Positions 8,578 through 17,626 are shown, counted from the stretch's first letter. The stretch is 64,000 bases of DNA from Plantactinospora alkalitolerans (GCF_015690345.1 NZ_JADPUN010000260.1:1-64000); one strand, 5' to 3'. The notes: a model not told the origin generated them from the letters alone. A program made the numbers and translations.

Positions 8578-10979
8578 GTTCGGGCCTCCGAAATCTGCGG
8601 GAGCGCGTCGCCGTGCTCGACAAGCGCCAGCGACTCCAGCCGCCGCTGGTGACCGATCTGGCGTTCGGCGCCGACCAGACGCAGCGGCACGGCGGCCACC
8701 ATCTTCCCGCTTGACCGCCCGAACCGCAGCTCCACGTCGCCGGGCTCGACGATGCGCCGGCCGCTCACCCCGGTGAACGACGTGACGTCGGCCGGAACCA
8801 CGAACGTCGCGTACGCGGACTCGCCGGGCTCCAGCGTCACCCGGACGTAGCCGACCAGCCGGACGACAGGTCTCGTGGTCTGCGCCACCGGGTCATGCAG
8901 ATAGAGCTGTACGACGTCCGTGCCGGCCCGGTGCCCGGTGTTGCGGACCGTGATCCGGACGGACACCTCGCCGTCGACCGCCCAGTCGGCCGGCTCGCGG
9001 AGATCGGTGTCCGGGGACCCGAGGACGGTGGCGTCCTCCCACTCGAACGTCGTGTAGCTCAGACCGTGCCCGAACGGGAACGTCGGGGTGGGGTCGACGG
9101 ACGACACCTCCGAGCGGTGTCCCAGCGGCGGGGCGAGATAGCTGGCCGGTAGGCCGCCCGCGTCCCGGGGCACGCTGACCGGCAGCCGGCCGGACGGGTT
9201 CACCGCTCCGGTGAGCACCTCGGCCAGCGCCTGTCCGCCCTGTTGGCCGGGGAAGAAGGCCTGTACGACGCCGAGCGCCGAGTCGAACTCGGCCCCGAGC
9301 GCGTACGGCCGACCGGTCAGCAGCACCAGGATCACCGGTGTGCCGGTAGCGAGTACGGCCCGGACGAGTTCGCTCTGTACGCCCGGCAGGTTCAGGTCGG
9401 CGGCGTCGCATCCCTCGCCGGAGGTGCCGCGTCCGAACATGCCCGCCCGGTCTCCGACGGCGATCACGCAGACGTCGCTGTCGGCGGCGGCGGCGACCGC
9501 CGCGGCGATGCCGGAGGTGTCGTCGCCGGTGACCGTGCAGCCGGGCTCGTAGCGCAGGTCCGGAACCAGCGGGCCGAGGGCGTCGCGCAGCGACGGGATC
9601 TCCAGCCCCGGTCCGTACTCGGGATGTTTCACGCCCACGTGTAGCGGAAAGGTGTAGCACCCGAGCATCGCCATCGGGTCGTCCGCGAGCGGACCCACCA
9701 GGGCCACCCGTTGCCGGGCGGCCAGCGGCAGGACCGCGTCGGTGTTCCGCAGCAGCACGATGGATTCCCGGGCCAGGCGTAGGGCGAGGTCCTGACCGGC
9801 CTCGTCGTCGAGGCGCAACTGGTCGACATCGTCGGGAAGCGGTTGCCAGTCCGCGTCGAGCAGTCCGAGCTCGACCTTCTGGATCAGCACCCGACGGAGA
9901 GCGCGGTCGATCAGCGCCTCGTCGACCGCGCCGGACTTCACCGCCTCGACGAGCGGCGTTCCGAAGGCGTCCACAGTGGGTAGTTCGACGTCGATCCCGG
10001 CTCGTAGGGCGAGCCCGGCGGCCTGGCCGGCGTCGCCGGCAACTCGGTGCAGGGTCTGGAGGAACCGTACCGCGAAGTAGTCCGCCACCACCGTGCCGGA
10101 GAAGTTCCAGTCGTCCCGGAGCAGCCCGGTCAACAGACCCGCGTCGGCCGCAACGGGCAGGCCGTCGATCTCGGCATAGGAGTGCATCACCGATCGTGCG
10201 CCGCCGAGCCGTAGGGCCATCTCGAACGGCGGCAGGACGACGTCGGCAAGCTCCCGGGGGCCCATCGGCACCGGGGCGAGGTTGCGGCCGCCCCGGGACG
10301 CGGAGTATCCGGCGAAGTGCTTGAGCGTGGCGACGACACCCACCGTCTCCAGCCCTCTCACGTACGCCGAACCGACCGTTCCGACCAGGTAGGGGTCCTC
10401 GCCGATCGTCTCCTCGGTACGGCCCCAGCGATAGTCGCGGGTGACGTCGAGGACCGGTGCCAGTCCCTGGTGGACGCCGGCGGCCCGCATGGACCGTCCG
10501 ATTCGTTGCGCCATCTCCTCGACCAGTTGCGGGTCGAAGGAGGCTCCCCAACTCAACGGGGTCGGATACACGGTCGCGCGCCAGGCGGCGAAGCCGGTCA
10601 GACACTCCTCGTGCACCTGCGCCGGGATTCCGAACTGGCTCGCCGCCATGATCTCCGCCTGGTAGGCGGCCAGCGACCGGGCGCCGAGGACCGGGTCGAC
10701 CGGTGCGGTGCCGAACGGGCGGGTCAGCTGGCCGAGCCCGTGCCGGATGGCCTCGCTCCACTGCGGTGCGTGGTCCATCATGTCGGACTGGTGCGGCGCG
10801 ACGCCTTCACCCGAGGCGTCGGCACCGATCCACAGGCCGACGAGTTGGGCGATCTTCTCCTCAAGCGACATCCGCCCAACGAGTGCCTCGGCCCGGTCGG
10901 CGGGGCTGAGGCGGGGGTCGCGCCAGGGCTCGGCGCTGGTCACGGCGCGGCTGTGATCGACGGGTAACTGACTCCTCAT
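8574..10979 (-). CDS. GH3 beta-xylosidase/beta-glucosidase
   Basis: The protein is 801 aa with no signal peptide, so it is cytoplasmic and acts on imported oligosaccharides. Domain order is a (beta/alpha)8 barrel (about 30-350), an alpha/beta sandwich with GTSGEG, and a C-terminal fibronectin-III-like domain (about 650-760). KH at 220-221 is the substrate-binding pair. The nucleophile is Asp300 in VVADYF, where most family members have SDW. The similarity to actinomycete beta-xylosidases (BxlA type) and the BxlR-like operators favour xylosidase activity. A beta-glucosidase is the alternative. It is the first gene of the leftward operon. Codon 5 is TTA (10965-10967), which would place the whole locus under a bldA-type tRNA. 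Confidence 0.88.
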   Translation of the reverse strand: MRSQLPVDHSRAVTSAEPWRDPRLSPADRAEALVGRMSLEEKIAQLVGLWIGADASGEGVAPHQSDMMDHAPQWSEAIRHGLGQLTRPFGTAPVDPVLGARSLAAYQAEIMAASQFGIPAQVHEECLTGFAAWRATVYPTPLSWGASFDPQLVEEMAQRIGRSMRAAGVHQGLAPVLDVTRDYRWGRTEETIGEDPYLVGTVGSAYVRGLETVGVVATLKHFAGYSASRGGRNLAPVPMGPRELADVVLPPFEMALRLGGARSVMHSYAEIDGLPVAADAGLLTGLLRDDWNFSGTVVADYFAVRFLQTLHRVAGDAGQAAGLALRAGIDVELPTVDAFGTPLVEAVKSGAVDEALIDRALRRVLIQKVELGLLDADWQPLPDDVDQLRLDDEAGQDLALRLARESIVLLRNTDAVLPLAARQRVALVGPLADDPMAMLGCYTFPLHVGVKHPEYGPGLEIPSLRDALGPLVPDLRYEPGCTVTGDDTSGIAAAVAAAADSDVCVIAVGDRAGMFGRGTSGEGCDAADLNLPGVQSELVRAVLATGTPVILVLLTGRPYALGAEFDSALGVVQAFFPGQQGGQALAEVLTGAVNPSGRLPVSVPRDAGGLPASYLAPPLGHRSEVSSVDPTPTFPFGHGLSYTTFEWEDATVLGSPDTDLREPADWAVDGEVSVRITVRNTGHRAGTDVVQLYLHDPVAQTTRPVVRLVGYVRVTLEPGESAYATFVVPADVTSFTGVSGRRIVEPGDVELRFGRSSGKMVAAVPLRLVGAERQIGHQRRLESLALVEHGDALPQISEART

Positions 10980-11045
10980 GCCACCCCTTCGGTCCGATCA
11001 TGGCGTCGTTGCTAACCGGCAGCGGGACTCATGTCGGTGTGTCTT

Positions 11046-11056
11046 CGAAAGTTTCG
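11046..11056. promoter_or_regulatory. BxlR-type operator 1 (CGAAAGTTTCG)
   Basis: This is an 11-bp palindrome about an odd centre, 66 bp upstream of the GH3 start and on the GH3 side of the divergent region. Streptomyces BxlR binds CGAA-N-TTCG-type inverted repeats, and the core here is the extended form. Confidence 0.75.
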
Positions 11057-11236
11057 GAAATAGCTGCGTTACCTGTGCCGGGCAACTTAAGCGCCCAGTT
11101 AAAACGTGTCAAGGTTCTCCGAGCTGTCACCTCAGTGGATTGGCGCGAGTATGCTGCCGTGATCACGCTGGGCGGTGGTAGGGGCAGGCCCCGTCGATCT
11201 CACCCGCTGGACAGCCGGGGCGCTAGGTTTCGGCCT

Positions 11237-11247
11237 CGAAACTTTCG
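11237..11247. promoter_or_regulatory. BxlR-type operator 2 (CGAAACTTTCG)
   Basis: This is a second copy of the same palindrome with the centre base complemented, 25 bp before the LacI-family ATG. It suggests autoregulation, and perhaps looping with operator 1 about 190 bp away. Confidence 0.75.
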
Positions 11248-11272
11248 GTCACGTAGTGTGAGGGAAGCATCG

Positions 11273-12310
11273 ATGACAAAGTCCCAGCCGATCGCCCGAC
11301 CCGGGTCTGCGACGATCGCTACCATCGCCGACGAGGTAGGCGTCTCCGTGACCACGGTGTCCAAGGTCCTCAACGGACGCTCCGATGTGGGGGCCGAGAC
11401 CAGGGCCAGGGTCGAGGCCAGCCTTCAGCGAAACCGCTACCGTCGCCGGTCCAGACGGCAGCCGACCGGCGCGGGGCAGATCGACCTGGTGTTCCACGAG
11501 TTCAACGCGGCATGGTCGATGGAGATCATTGGCGGTGTCGAGGCTGTGACGGCCACCGCGAACGTCGACGTGCTGCTGTCCCAGTTGGGTGGAAGCCACC
11601 GTCCCGCACAGCCGTGGCTGGACGGGGTGCTGACCCGCCGCCCGCTCGGCGTGCTGCTGGTGCTCTGCAATCTGACGGAACCGCAATACGAACAGTTGCA
11701 GCGCCAGTTGATCCCGGTGGTCGTCGTCGACACCGACAGCGCGACGTCCGCCCTCGTGCCGACCGTCGGCTCGAACAACTGGAACGGGGGCCTGCTCGCC
11801 ACCCGTCACCTGCTGGAACTGGGCCACCGCCGGGTCGCGCTCATCTCGGGTCCGCAGGACGTGCTGTGCAGCCGCGCCCGGGCCGCCGGTTTCCAGTTCG
11901 CGCACGACGAGGTCGGGGTTCCGGTCGATCCCAACCTGGTGCGGTTCGGCAGTTTCTACGTCGATGCCGGCTACGGGCACGGGATGGAACTGCTGACCCG
12001 GACGGATCGGCCCACGGCGATCTTCGCCGGTTCCGACACGCAGGCCATGGGCGTCCTTCGGGCCGCCCAGCAACTCGGCCTGAAAGTGCCCGGAGACCTG
12101 TCGGTGATCGGTTACGACAACCTGCCGATGGCGGCCTGGACCGTGCCCGCCCTCACCACGATCAACCAGCCGCTGCGCGACATGGCCGGCACCGCCACCC
12201 AAATGTTGCTTGACCTGGCCCGTGGTGTCGGCGTGTCGACGAGCCGGATCGACCTGGTGACCGAGTTGGTCCTGCGAGAGAGCACCGCGCCGCCCGCCCA
12301 CCACCGCTGA
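11273..12310 (+). CDS. LacI-family repressor of the xylo-oligosaccharide locus (BxlR-like)
   Basis: The protein is 345 aa from the ATG at 11273, preceded by GAGGGAAG. The frame is open upstream but lacks homology there. The helix-turn-helix is ATIADEVGVSVTTVSKVLNG with the hinge at about 15-60. A periplasmic-binding-protein-like effector domain follows, with typical LacI blocks (GSNNWNGGLLATRHLLELGHRR, VIGYDNLPMA, TTINQPLRDMA). It is divergent from the GH3-led operon, with two CGAAASTTTCG palindromes in between. By analogy with BxlR it would release DNA when xylose or a xylo-oligosaccharide binds. The ligand is an inference. Confidence 0.9.
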   Translation: MTKSQPIARPGSATIATIADEVGVSVTTVSKVLNGRSDVGAETRARVEASLQRNRYRRRSRRQPTGAGQIDLVFHEFNAAWSMEIIGGVEAVTATANVDVLLSQLGGSHRPAQPWLDGVLTRRPLGVLLVLCNLTEPQYEQLQRQLIPVVVVDTDSATSALVPTVGSNNWNGGLLATRHLLELGHRRVALISGPQDVLCSRARAAGFQFAHDEVGVPVDPNLVRFGSFYVDAGYGHGMELLTRTDRPTAIFAGSDTQAMGVLRAAQQLGLKVPGDLSVIGYDNLPMAAWTVPALTTINQPLRDMAGTATQMLLDLARGVGVSTSRIDLVTELVLRESTAPPAHHR

Positions 12311-12634
12311 CCTGGGAAGCCTCGCCGAATCCATCACTCCAGCTCGATCTGTGGGTCGGCGGCTCGCCGACCGCGAACGTCGGGTCGACCACCCCGCCGA
12401 TAGCATGCGGCAACGCCATCGGGTACGCCGAGTCCGGTCAGTGGGATTCGAACAGGTGAGCCAGCGCACGTCTGCGTGGGGGCTGAGCCCGGCGATCGAC
12501 AGGACCTGTGATCCTGGAGCCGGAAACTGGCGACCGGGGGACACCAGGGTCATCGGATTCCGTGCGGCCTACGCAGCCTGGCACGTCACTGCGTCGACAT
12601 CGCCGCAACCGGACAGCTGGACCTGGAGAGTCAT
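12311..12634. other. Intergenic region, no gene seen
   Basis: These 324 bp lie between the LacI-family gene and the MFS gene, both rightward. No ORF with coding character, clear promoter or strong hairpin was found. A GGGATTCGAAC block at 12443-12453 looks like the complement of a tRNA T-loop, but its flanks do not pair. The MFS ribosome site GGAGAG lies at the right end. Confidence 0.5.
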
Positions 12635-14221
12635 GTGACCAATCACGCCGCTGTGGCGCCCAACAAGCTCGACGGCGCCGTTCTCAAGATAGCCGGAGTG
12701 GTCGTGCTCGGCGCGATCATGTCGATCCTCGACATCACCGTCGTCAGCGTCGCGCTGCCGACCTTCCAGACCGAGTTCGACGCCACGTACGCCCAGGTCG
12801 CCTGGACCATGACGGGCTACACCCTGGCCCTCGCCACGGTGATCCCGCTCAGCGGCTGGGCCGCCGACCGGTTCGGTACGAAGCGGCTCTACATGCTCGC
12901 CCTGTTGCTGTTCACGCTCGGCTCCGTGCTCTGCGCGACCGCCGACTCGATCGGTCAGCTCATCGCTTACCGGGTGCTGCAGGGCCTGGGCGGTGGCATG
13001 CTCATGCCACTCGGTATGACGATCATGACCCGGGCCGCCGGCCCGGAGCGGATCGGCCGGCTGATGGCGGTCCTCGGCATCCCGATGCTGCTCGGCCCGA
13101 TCGGCGGACCGATCCTCGGCGGCTGGCTGATCGACGCGGCGAGCTGGCACTGGATCTTCCTGATCAACGCTCCGATCGGTGTGGTCGCGCTCGTGTACGC
13201 CGCCTTCGCGCTGCCGAAGGACAACGCCGAACCGTCCGAGTCGTTCGACTTCGTCGGCATGCTGATGCTGTCGCCGGGTCTCGCCCTGTTCCTGTACGGC
13301 GTCTCGTCGCTGCCGGAGACCGGGACGATCACCACCACCAAGGTCTGGGCCACGATGCTGGCCGGCGCCGTCCTGGTGGTCAGCTTCGTGCTGTACTCGT
13401 TCAAGCCGCGGCACCCGCTGCTCGATCTCCGGCTGTTCCGGAACCGGAACCTGAGGATCGCGTCGATCTCGCTGTTCGTGTTCATCATCGCGTTCATGGG
13501 CGCCGGCCTGCTCTTTCCGAGCTACTTCCTACAGGTCGGCGGCGAGTCCACCCTGCGCGCCGGTCTGTTGATGGCGCCGCAGGGCATCGGCGCGATGCTC
13601 ACGATGCCGATCGCCGGCATGCTGGCCGACAAGATCCCGGTCGGCCGGACCGTGCCGTTCGCGATGGCGCTGATCGCCGCCGGGTTCTTCGCGTTCACCC
13701 AGGTCGGTACGGACACCTCGTACTGGCTGCTGTGCGGCTCGCTGTTCGTGATGGGTCTCGGCATGGGCGGCACGATGATGCCGATCATGACGTCGGCGCT
13801 GCGGACGCTGACGAACCAGGACGTGGCCCGGGGCTCGACGCTGGTGAACATCCTCCAGCAGATCGGCAGCTCCATCGGCGCCGCGATCATGTCGGTGATC
13901 CTCACCAGCCAGCTGAACGGGTCGAACCCGATCCCGGGCCTGAACGACCCGAAGACCGGCGAGCCGATCACCGAGGCCGGTGCGGCGATCGCCAACCAGC
14001 ACGGCGCGCAGTTGCCGCTGGAGCCGTCGATCATCCAGCGCGGTCTGGAGTTCGTGGCCGACTCCTTCGCCACGACGTTCTGGGTCGGCTTCGCGCTGGT
14101 GCTGCTGACGTTCATCCCGATCGCGTTCCTGCCCCGTCGACGCGTGGCGTCGCCCCTGTCGGCCGACCCGAGCGGTGACGGCGGCGAGGACCGCACGGCG
14201 ACTCCGGTGTTGATTCACTGA
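12635..14221 (+). CDS. MFS drug/metabolite exporter, DHA2 (14-TM) family
   Basis: The protein is 528 aa. It starts at GTG 12635 behind GGAGAG, since the ATG two bases earlier is followed by a stop. Fourteen hydrophobic segments fit the EmrB/QacA family. Motif A-like GWAADRFGTKRLY lies in the loop after TM2. TM1 has DITVVSVALP, the DHA2 signature region. These exporters pump drugs, dyes or natural products out by proton antiport. There is no linked TetR or biosynthetic gene, so the substrate is unknown. Both neighbours belong to other systems and the gene appears monocistronic, closed by the hairpin at 14261-14310. Confidence 0.9.
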   Translation: MTNHAAVAPNKLDGAVLKIAGVVVLGAIMSILDITVVSVALPTFQTEFDATYAQVAWTMTGYTLALATVIPLSGWAADRFGTKRLYMLALLLFTLGSVLCATADSIGQLIAYRVLQGLGGGMLMPLGMTIMTRAAGPERIGRLMAVLGIPMLLGPIGGPILGGWLIDAASWHWIFLINAPIGVVALVYAAFALPKDNAEPSESFDFVGMLMLSPGLALFLYGVSSLPETGTITTTKVWATMLAGAVLVVSFVLYSFKPRHPLLDLRLFRNRNLRIASISLFVFIIAFMGAGLLFPSYFLQVGGESTLRAGLLMAPQGIGAMLTMPIAGMLADKIPVGRTVPFAMALIAAGFFAFTQVGTDTSYWLLCGSLFVMGLGMGGTMMPIMTSALRTLTNQDVARGSTLVNILQQIGSSIGAAIMSVILTSQLNGSNPIPGLNDPKTGEPITEAGAAIANQHGAQLPLEPSIIQRGLEFVADSFATTFWVGFALVLLTFIPIAFLPRRRVASPLSADPSGDGGEDRTATPVLIH

Positions 14222-14260
14222 GGTAGTCGTCGGTTCACCGACGCCGACCAGGACGGCAGA

Positions 14261-14310
14261 CGCCAGTCGCCGGCTGCTGGGGGAATCCCCCCGGCAGCCG
14301 GCGACTGGCG
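14261..14310. terminator. Bidirectional terminator between MFS and IclR genes
   Basis: A very long stem of 23 bp with one G-U pair has a four-base loop (AATC). The left arm begins CGCCAGTCGCC and the right arm ends GGCGACTGGCG. It separates two convergent genes. Confidence 0.9.
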
Positions 14311-14329
14311 CCTACCCGTCATCCGCCGC

Positions 14330-15076
14330 TCACAGTTCGCGGCCGATGCTCAACGCCACCGTACGGACGGCTGGACCGACCGAACGAAGGCTCAGCCCAC
14401 CGGTCCGACCGGAGACCGAGACGGCCGCGACCGGCCGTCCGTCGGCGTGCAGGACGGCGCTCGCGACCGACGCCACCCCGAGACCGGATTCCTCGTTGTC
14501 GTACGCCAGGCCGGATTCCCGGATCCGAGCCAACTGCTGCCGCAGCAGGGCGGGCGCGGTGACGGTTCGGGGACCGACCGTCCTCAGTGGTTGGTTGCAG
14601 ACGAGGGAGACCGCGGCCTCGACGGCGAACGCCAACAGCGCCTTGCCGACCGCGCAGGCGTGCGCGGGTAGCCTGCCGCCCACCTCGGACGGCAATCGGG
14701 GCCCGTCCCGGCCGCGCAGTATCTCGACGTAGACGACGTCGGTACCGGCCAGGACCGCCAGGTGCACGTCCTGTCCCGTCGCCTCGCGCAGATCCGTCAG
14801 GTACGGCAGGGCGATCGCCCGCAGGTCCCGCCGCCCGGAGGCGAGTTCCCCGAACTCGAAGAGCCGGACGCCGATCCGCAGCGACGTTCCGGTGCGGTCC
14901 AGGAAGCCGTAGGTCACGAGGTCGGCCACCAGTCGGGACGTCGTCGACTTCGGTAGGCCGGTACGGCGGCTGATCTCGGAGACCCGCAACTCGCGATGTC
15001 GGGAGTCGAACGCCCCGAGCACCGCCGACACCCGGGCGACGGCCAGATCGGGAATGTTCCGCTCAGCGGTACGCAC
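14330..15076 (-). CDS. IclR-family transcriptional regulator
   Basis: The protein is 248 aa. The N-terminal winged helix has VSEISRRTGLPKSTTSRLVADLVTYGFLDR (about 32-62). The C-terminal effector domain has GRLPAHACAVGKALLA, the usual IclR ligand-pocket stretch. IclR proteins often control aromatic and hydroaromatic acid catabolism (PcaR, PobR, QsuR relatives). This gene is divergent from the AroE-like gene with 112 bp between starts, so control of the quinate/shikimate genes is likely. The TetR-type operator 15118-15136 lies in the same gap, so two regulators may converge here. Confidence 0.88.
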   Translation of the reverse strand: MRTAERNIPDLAVARVSAVLGAFDSRHRELRVSEISRRTGLPKSTTSRLVADLVTYGFLDRTGTSLRIGVRLFEFGELASGRRDLRAIALPYLTDLREATGQDVHLAVLAGTDVVYVEILRGRDGPRLPSEVGGRLPAHACAVGKALLAFAVEAAVSLVCNQPLRTVGPRTVTAPALLRQQLARIRESGLAYDNEESGLGVASVASAVLHADGRPVAAVSVSGRTGGLSLRSVGPAVRTVALSIGREL

Positions 15077-15117
15077 CAGCGCAGCTCCTTGACAGGTCTG
15101 CCGGATCGTTGCTTACT

Positions 15118-15136
15118 AACGTACCAGTTCGTACAT
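15118..15136. promoter_or_regulatory. TetR-type operator, copy A
   Basis: AACGTACCAGTTCGTACAT has the symmetric core GTAC-N6-GTAC. It matches the site in front of the tetR gene (20290-20308) at 17 of 19 positions. It lies between the divergent IclR and AroE-like genes. Confidence 0.75.
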
Positions 15137-15188
15137 TAGCCGGCTCGGACCGGTTCCATCGACGAACGAGGACGGGAGCACCACGCCA

Positions 15189-16061
15189 ATGCCACCCTGC
15201 CGGTACGGCCTGATCGGTTCTGGGATCGGGGCGTCGCTGTCACCGGTGCTGCACGAGACCGAAGGGCGCCAGCACGGCCTCGACCTCTCGTACCGGCTGA
15301 TCGACGTCGACGTGCCGGGAACACCCGCCGACCTGGGCCGGCTACTGGACGACGCCGAGGCCGACGGGCTGGCCGGGCTCAACATCACCCATCCGTTCAA
15401 GCAGCGGGTGGTCGACCTGCTCGACGGACTCTCCCCGCAGGCCCGGGACATCGGCGCGGTGAACACCGTCGTCTTCCGCGACGGGCAGCGGCTCGGGTTC
15501 AACACCGACGCGTACGGGTTCGCCGAGTCGTTCCGGCGGGGCCTGCCGGGGGCGGCGGTCGACCGGATCGTACAACTCGGTGCCGGTGGCGCGGGCGCGG
15601 CCTGCGCGTACGCCCAGCTCCACGCGGGCATCGGGCACCTCACCGTGGTCGATCCCGACGCCGACCGGCGTGGCCTGCTGGCGGAGGCCCTGAGCGTCCG
15701 GTTCGAGACCGACCGGATCGCGGTGGCGACGCCCGAGGAGTTGCCGGAGGTCATCGGGTCGGCCGACGGCCTCGTCAACGCCAGTCCGGTCGGCATGCGC
15801 GCACATCCCGGCCTGCCGCTGCCGGTCGAGTTGCTGCACCCCGGCCTGTGGGTGGTGGACGTCATCTACATGCCGGTCGAGACGCCACTGCTACGGGCCG
15901 CCCGGACAAGGGGCCTGCGTGCCGTCGGTGGTGCGGCGATGTGCGTCTTCCAGGCCGCGGCGGCGTTCGAGTTGCTCACCGGCCGGACCCCGGACACCGA
16001 GCGGATGCTCGACCACCTCGACCGCCTGCTCACCGAAGGTGGACGCCATCTCCGGGCCTGA
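15189..16061 (+). CDS. Quinate/shikimate dehydrogenase (AroE-like, catabolic type)
   Basis: The protein is 290 aa. The N-terminal substrate domain has GIGASLSPVLHE and NITHPFKQ, where the Lys is the catalytic base, and NTDAYGF supplies the catalytic Asp. The Rossmann loop is QLGAGGAGAACAYA, and DPDADRR at the end of beta-2 favours NAD(H) over NADP(H). That is typical of the catabolic quinate dehydrogenases rather than biosynthetic AroE. It would oxidise quinate or shikimate to 3-dehydroquinate or 3-dehydroshikimate. It is followed by the Nramp-like carrier and shares its operator motif with the dehydratase/tetR unit. The biosynthetic aroE is expected elsewhere on the chromosome. Confidence 0.88.
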   Translation: MPPCRYGLIGSGIGASLSPVLHETEGRQHGLDLSYRLIDVDVPGTPADLGRLLDDAEADGLAGLNITHPFKQRVVDLLDGLSPQARDIGAVNTVVFRDGQRLGFNTDAYGFAESFRRGLPGAAVDRIVQLGAGGAGAACAYAQLHAGIGHLTVVDPDADRRGLLAEALSVRFETDRIAVATPEELPEVIGSADGLVNASPVGMRAHPGLPLPVELLHPGLWVVDVIYMPVETPLLRAARTRGLRAVGGAAMCVFQAAAAFELLTGRTPDTERMLDHLDRLLTEGGRHLRA

Positions 16062-16158
16062 CCCGGTACGTCCGTCACCCCTGCCCGAACCACCGGCCAC
16101 CCCCGAACCACCGGCCGGCGCTGGAACCGCCCAACCACCACCCCCCGATGGAGTAGCG

Positions 16159-17580
16159 ATGAGCCAACCAGCAACGAGACCAGGGACAACCGTGCCGCCC
16201 GGCGGCATCGTCACGCAGGACCTGCCGGAGCCTATGTCGCTACGCAGGATGGTCGGTCCCGGCGTGGTAGCCGTCGGTATCGGCCTCGCGGCCGGGGAGA
16301 TCGTCCTCTGGCCGTACCTCACCGCGATCGGTGGGCTGGGCCTGCTGTGGCTCGCGTTCGCCACCCTCGCCGTCCAGTTCGTCATCAACATGGAGATCGA
16401 GCGCTACACCCTCGCCACCGGTCAGACCGCCGTCGCCGGGTTCTCCCGATGGTGGAAGGGCTGGGGCATCATCATCTGCCTGGCGGGCGCGTTCCAGTAC
16501 GTCTGGCCGGGCTGGGCGACCGGCGGGTCGACCGTCTTCACGTACCTCGTCGGCGGTGGGAACGCGGTCTGGATCACCGTCGCGGTTCTCGTCGTCATCG
16601 GTGTGCTGCTGTCCATCTCGAAGGTCATCTACAGGACCGTCGAGCGGGTCGAGATCGTCAAGGTCGCGCTCACGCTCTTCTTCCTCGCCGTCGTCGTGGT
16701 CTTCGTGATCTCGGCCGCGAGTTGGGGCGAGGGCGCCAGGGAGACGGTCGTCGGATTCGGGCAGATCCCCGAGGGCATCACCTTCACCCTGCTGCTCAGC
16801 GCGATCGGCGCCGCCGGTGCGGGCGGCGTGCACAACCTGGTGCTGAGCAACTGGATCCGCGACAAGCGGTACGGCATGGGTGCGCACGTTCCGCGCCTGA
16901 TCTCCCCGATCACCGGACAGGAGGAGGCGTCCGGCGCCGACCGGTACGCGTTTCCGCAGGACGACCGGAACCTCGACCGGTGGCAGACCTGGTGGAAGCG
17001 CGCCAACATCGAGCACCTCCTCGCCTTCCTGCTGGTCTGCTTCGTGACCATCACGATCATGAGCCTGCTCGCCTACGACACCCTCTTCGGCCGTGACGAC
17101 CTCAAGTCCGACACGTCCTTCCTCCGGATCGAGGGCGACGTCCTCGCGGCCGAGGTCGGCACCTGGCTCAAGCTGCTCTTCTTCGCCATCGCCGCGGTCT
17201 CCCTCTGGGCCGCCGCGATGGGCCTGCTCGACGTCATCGGCCGGGTCGCGAGCGACTTCCTGCGCCGTAACTACCTCGCCACCTCGACCCGTTGGACCGA
17301 GGCCCGGCTCTACCTGGCGGTCGTCTGGGGCGAGATCGTCCTCGGCTCCGTCATCCTGCTCGCCGGTTTCACCCAACCGATCGGACTGCTACTGGTCTCC
17401 ACCTGCGCCGCCTCGGTCGTCACCCTGCTCTACTCCGTCCTGCTCGTGCGCCTCAACGTCAGGGACCTTCCCGCCGCCATCCGAATGCGTGGATGGCGTC
17501 TCGGCGGCATGCTCGTGGCCATCGGCTTCTACGGCTTCTTCGCCATCGCCATGGTGGTCACCCAGATCCAGAAACTCTGA
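16159..17580 (+). CDS. Nramp-fold (APC superfamily) transporter lacking the metal-binding motifs
   Basis: The protein is 473 aa from the ATG at 16159, and the frame is open upstream without homology. Eleven or so membrane segments are visible, with TM1 in GPGVVAVGIGLAAGEIVLWPYL. Classical Nramp metal carriers have DPGN in TM1 and MPH in TM6. Here the equivalents read AAGE and GVHN, so the Asp, Asn and Met metal ligands are missing. The gene is 97 bp downstream of the quinate/shikimate dehydrogenase in the same direction and precedes a strong terminator. The context argues for uptake of a hydroaromatic acid rather than manganese or iron. That is inference, since automatic tools will call it a metal transporter. 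Confidence 0.75.
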   Translation: MSQPATRPGTTVPPGGIVTQDLPEPMSLRRMVGPGVVAVGIGLAAGEIVLWPYLTAIGGLGLLWLAFATLAVQFVINMEIERYTLATGQTAVAGFSRWWKGWGIIICLAGAFQYVWPGWATGGSTVFTYLVGGGNAVWITVAVLVVIGVLLSISKVIYRTVERVEIVKVALTLFFLAVVVVFVISAASWGEGARETVVGFGQIPEGITFTLLLSAIGAAGAGGVHNLVLSNWIRDKRYGMGAHVPRLISPITGQEEASGADRYAFPQDDRNLDRWQTWWKRANIEHLLAFLLVCFVTITIMSLLAYDTLFGRDDLKSDTSFLRIEGDVLAAEVGTWLKLLFFAIAAVSLWAAAMGLLDVIGRVASDFLRRNYLATSTRWTEARLYLAVVWGEIVLGSVILLAGFTQPIGLLLVSTCAASVVTLLYSVLLVRLNVRDLPAAIRMRGWRLGGMLVAIGFYGFFAIAMVVTQIQKL

Positions 17581-17593
17581 CGGACGCGGTGGC

Positions 17594-17626
17594 CCGGCCG
17601 GGGACGACGACATCGTCCCCGGCCGG
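17594..17626. terminator. Bidirectional terminator between transporter and dehydratase genes
   Basis: A perfect 14-bp stem, CCGGCCGGGGACGA with TCGTCCCCGGCCGG, has a five-base loop. It ends one base before the stop codon of the convergent gene. Confidence 0.9.

Noticed and set aside
12441-12454. tRNA T-loop-like GGGATTCGAAC on the minus strand
   Set aside because: The flanking bases do not form a 5-bp T stem, and no anticodon or acceptor stem can be drawn around it.
16159-17580. Manganese/iron Nramp transporter
   Set aside because: The TM1 and TM6 metal-ligand motifs are absent and the context is hydroaromatic catabolism.
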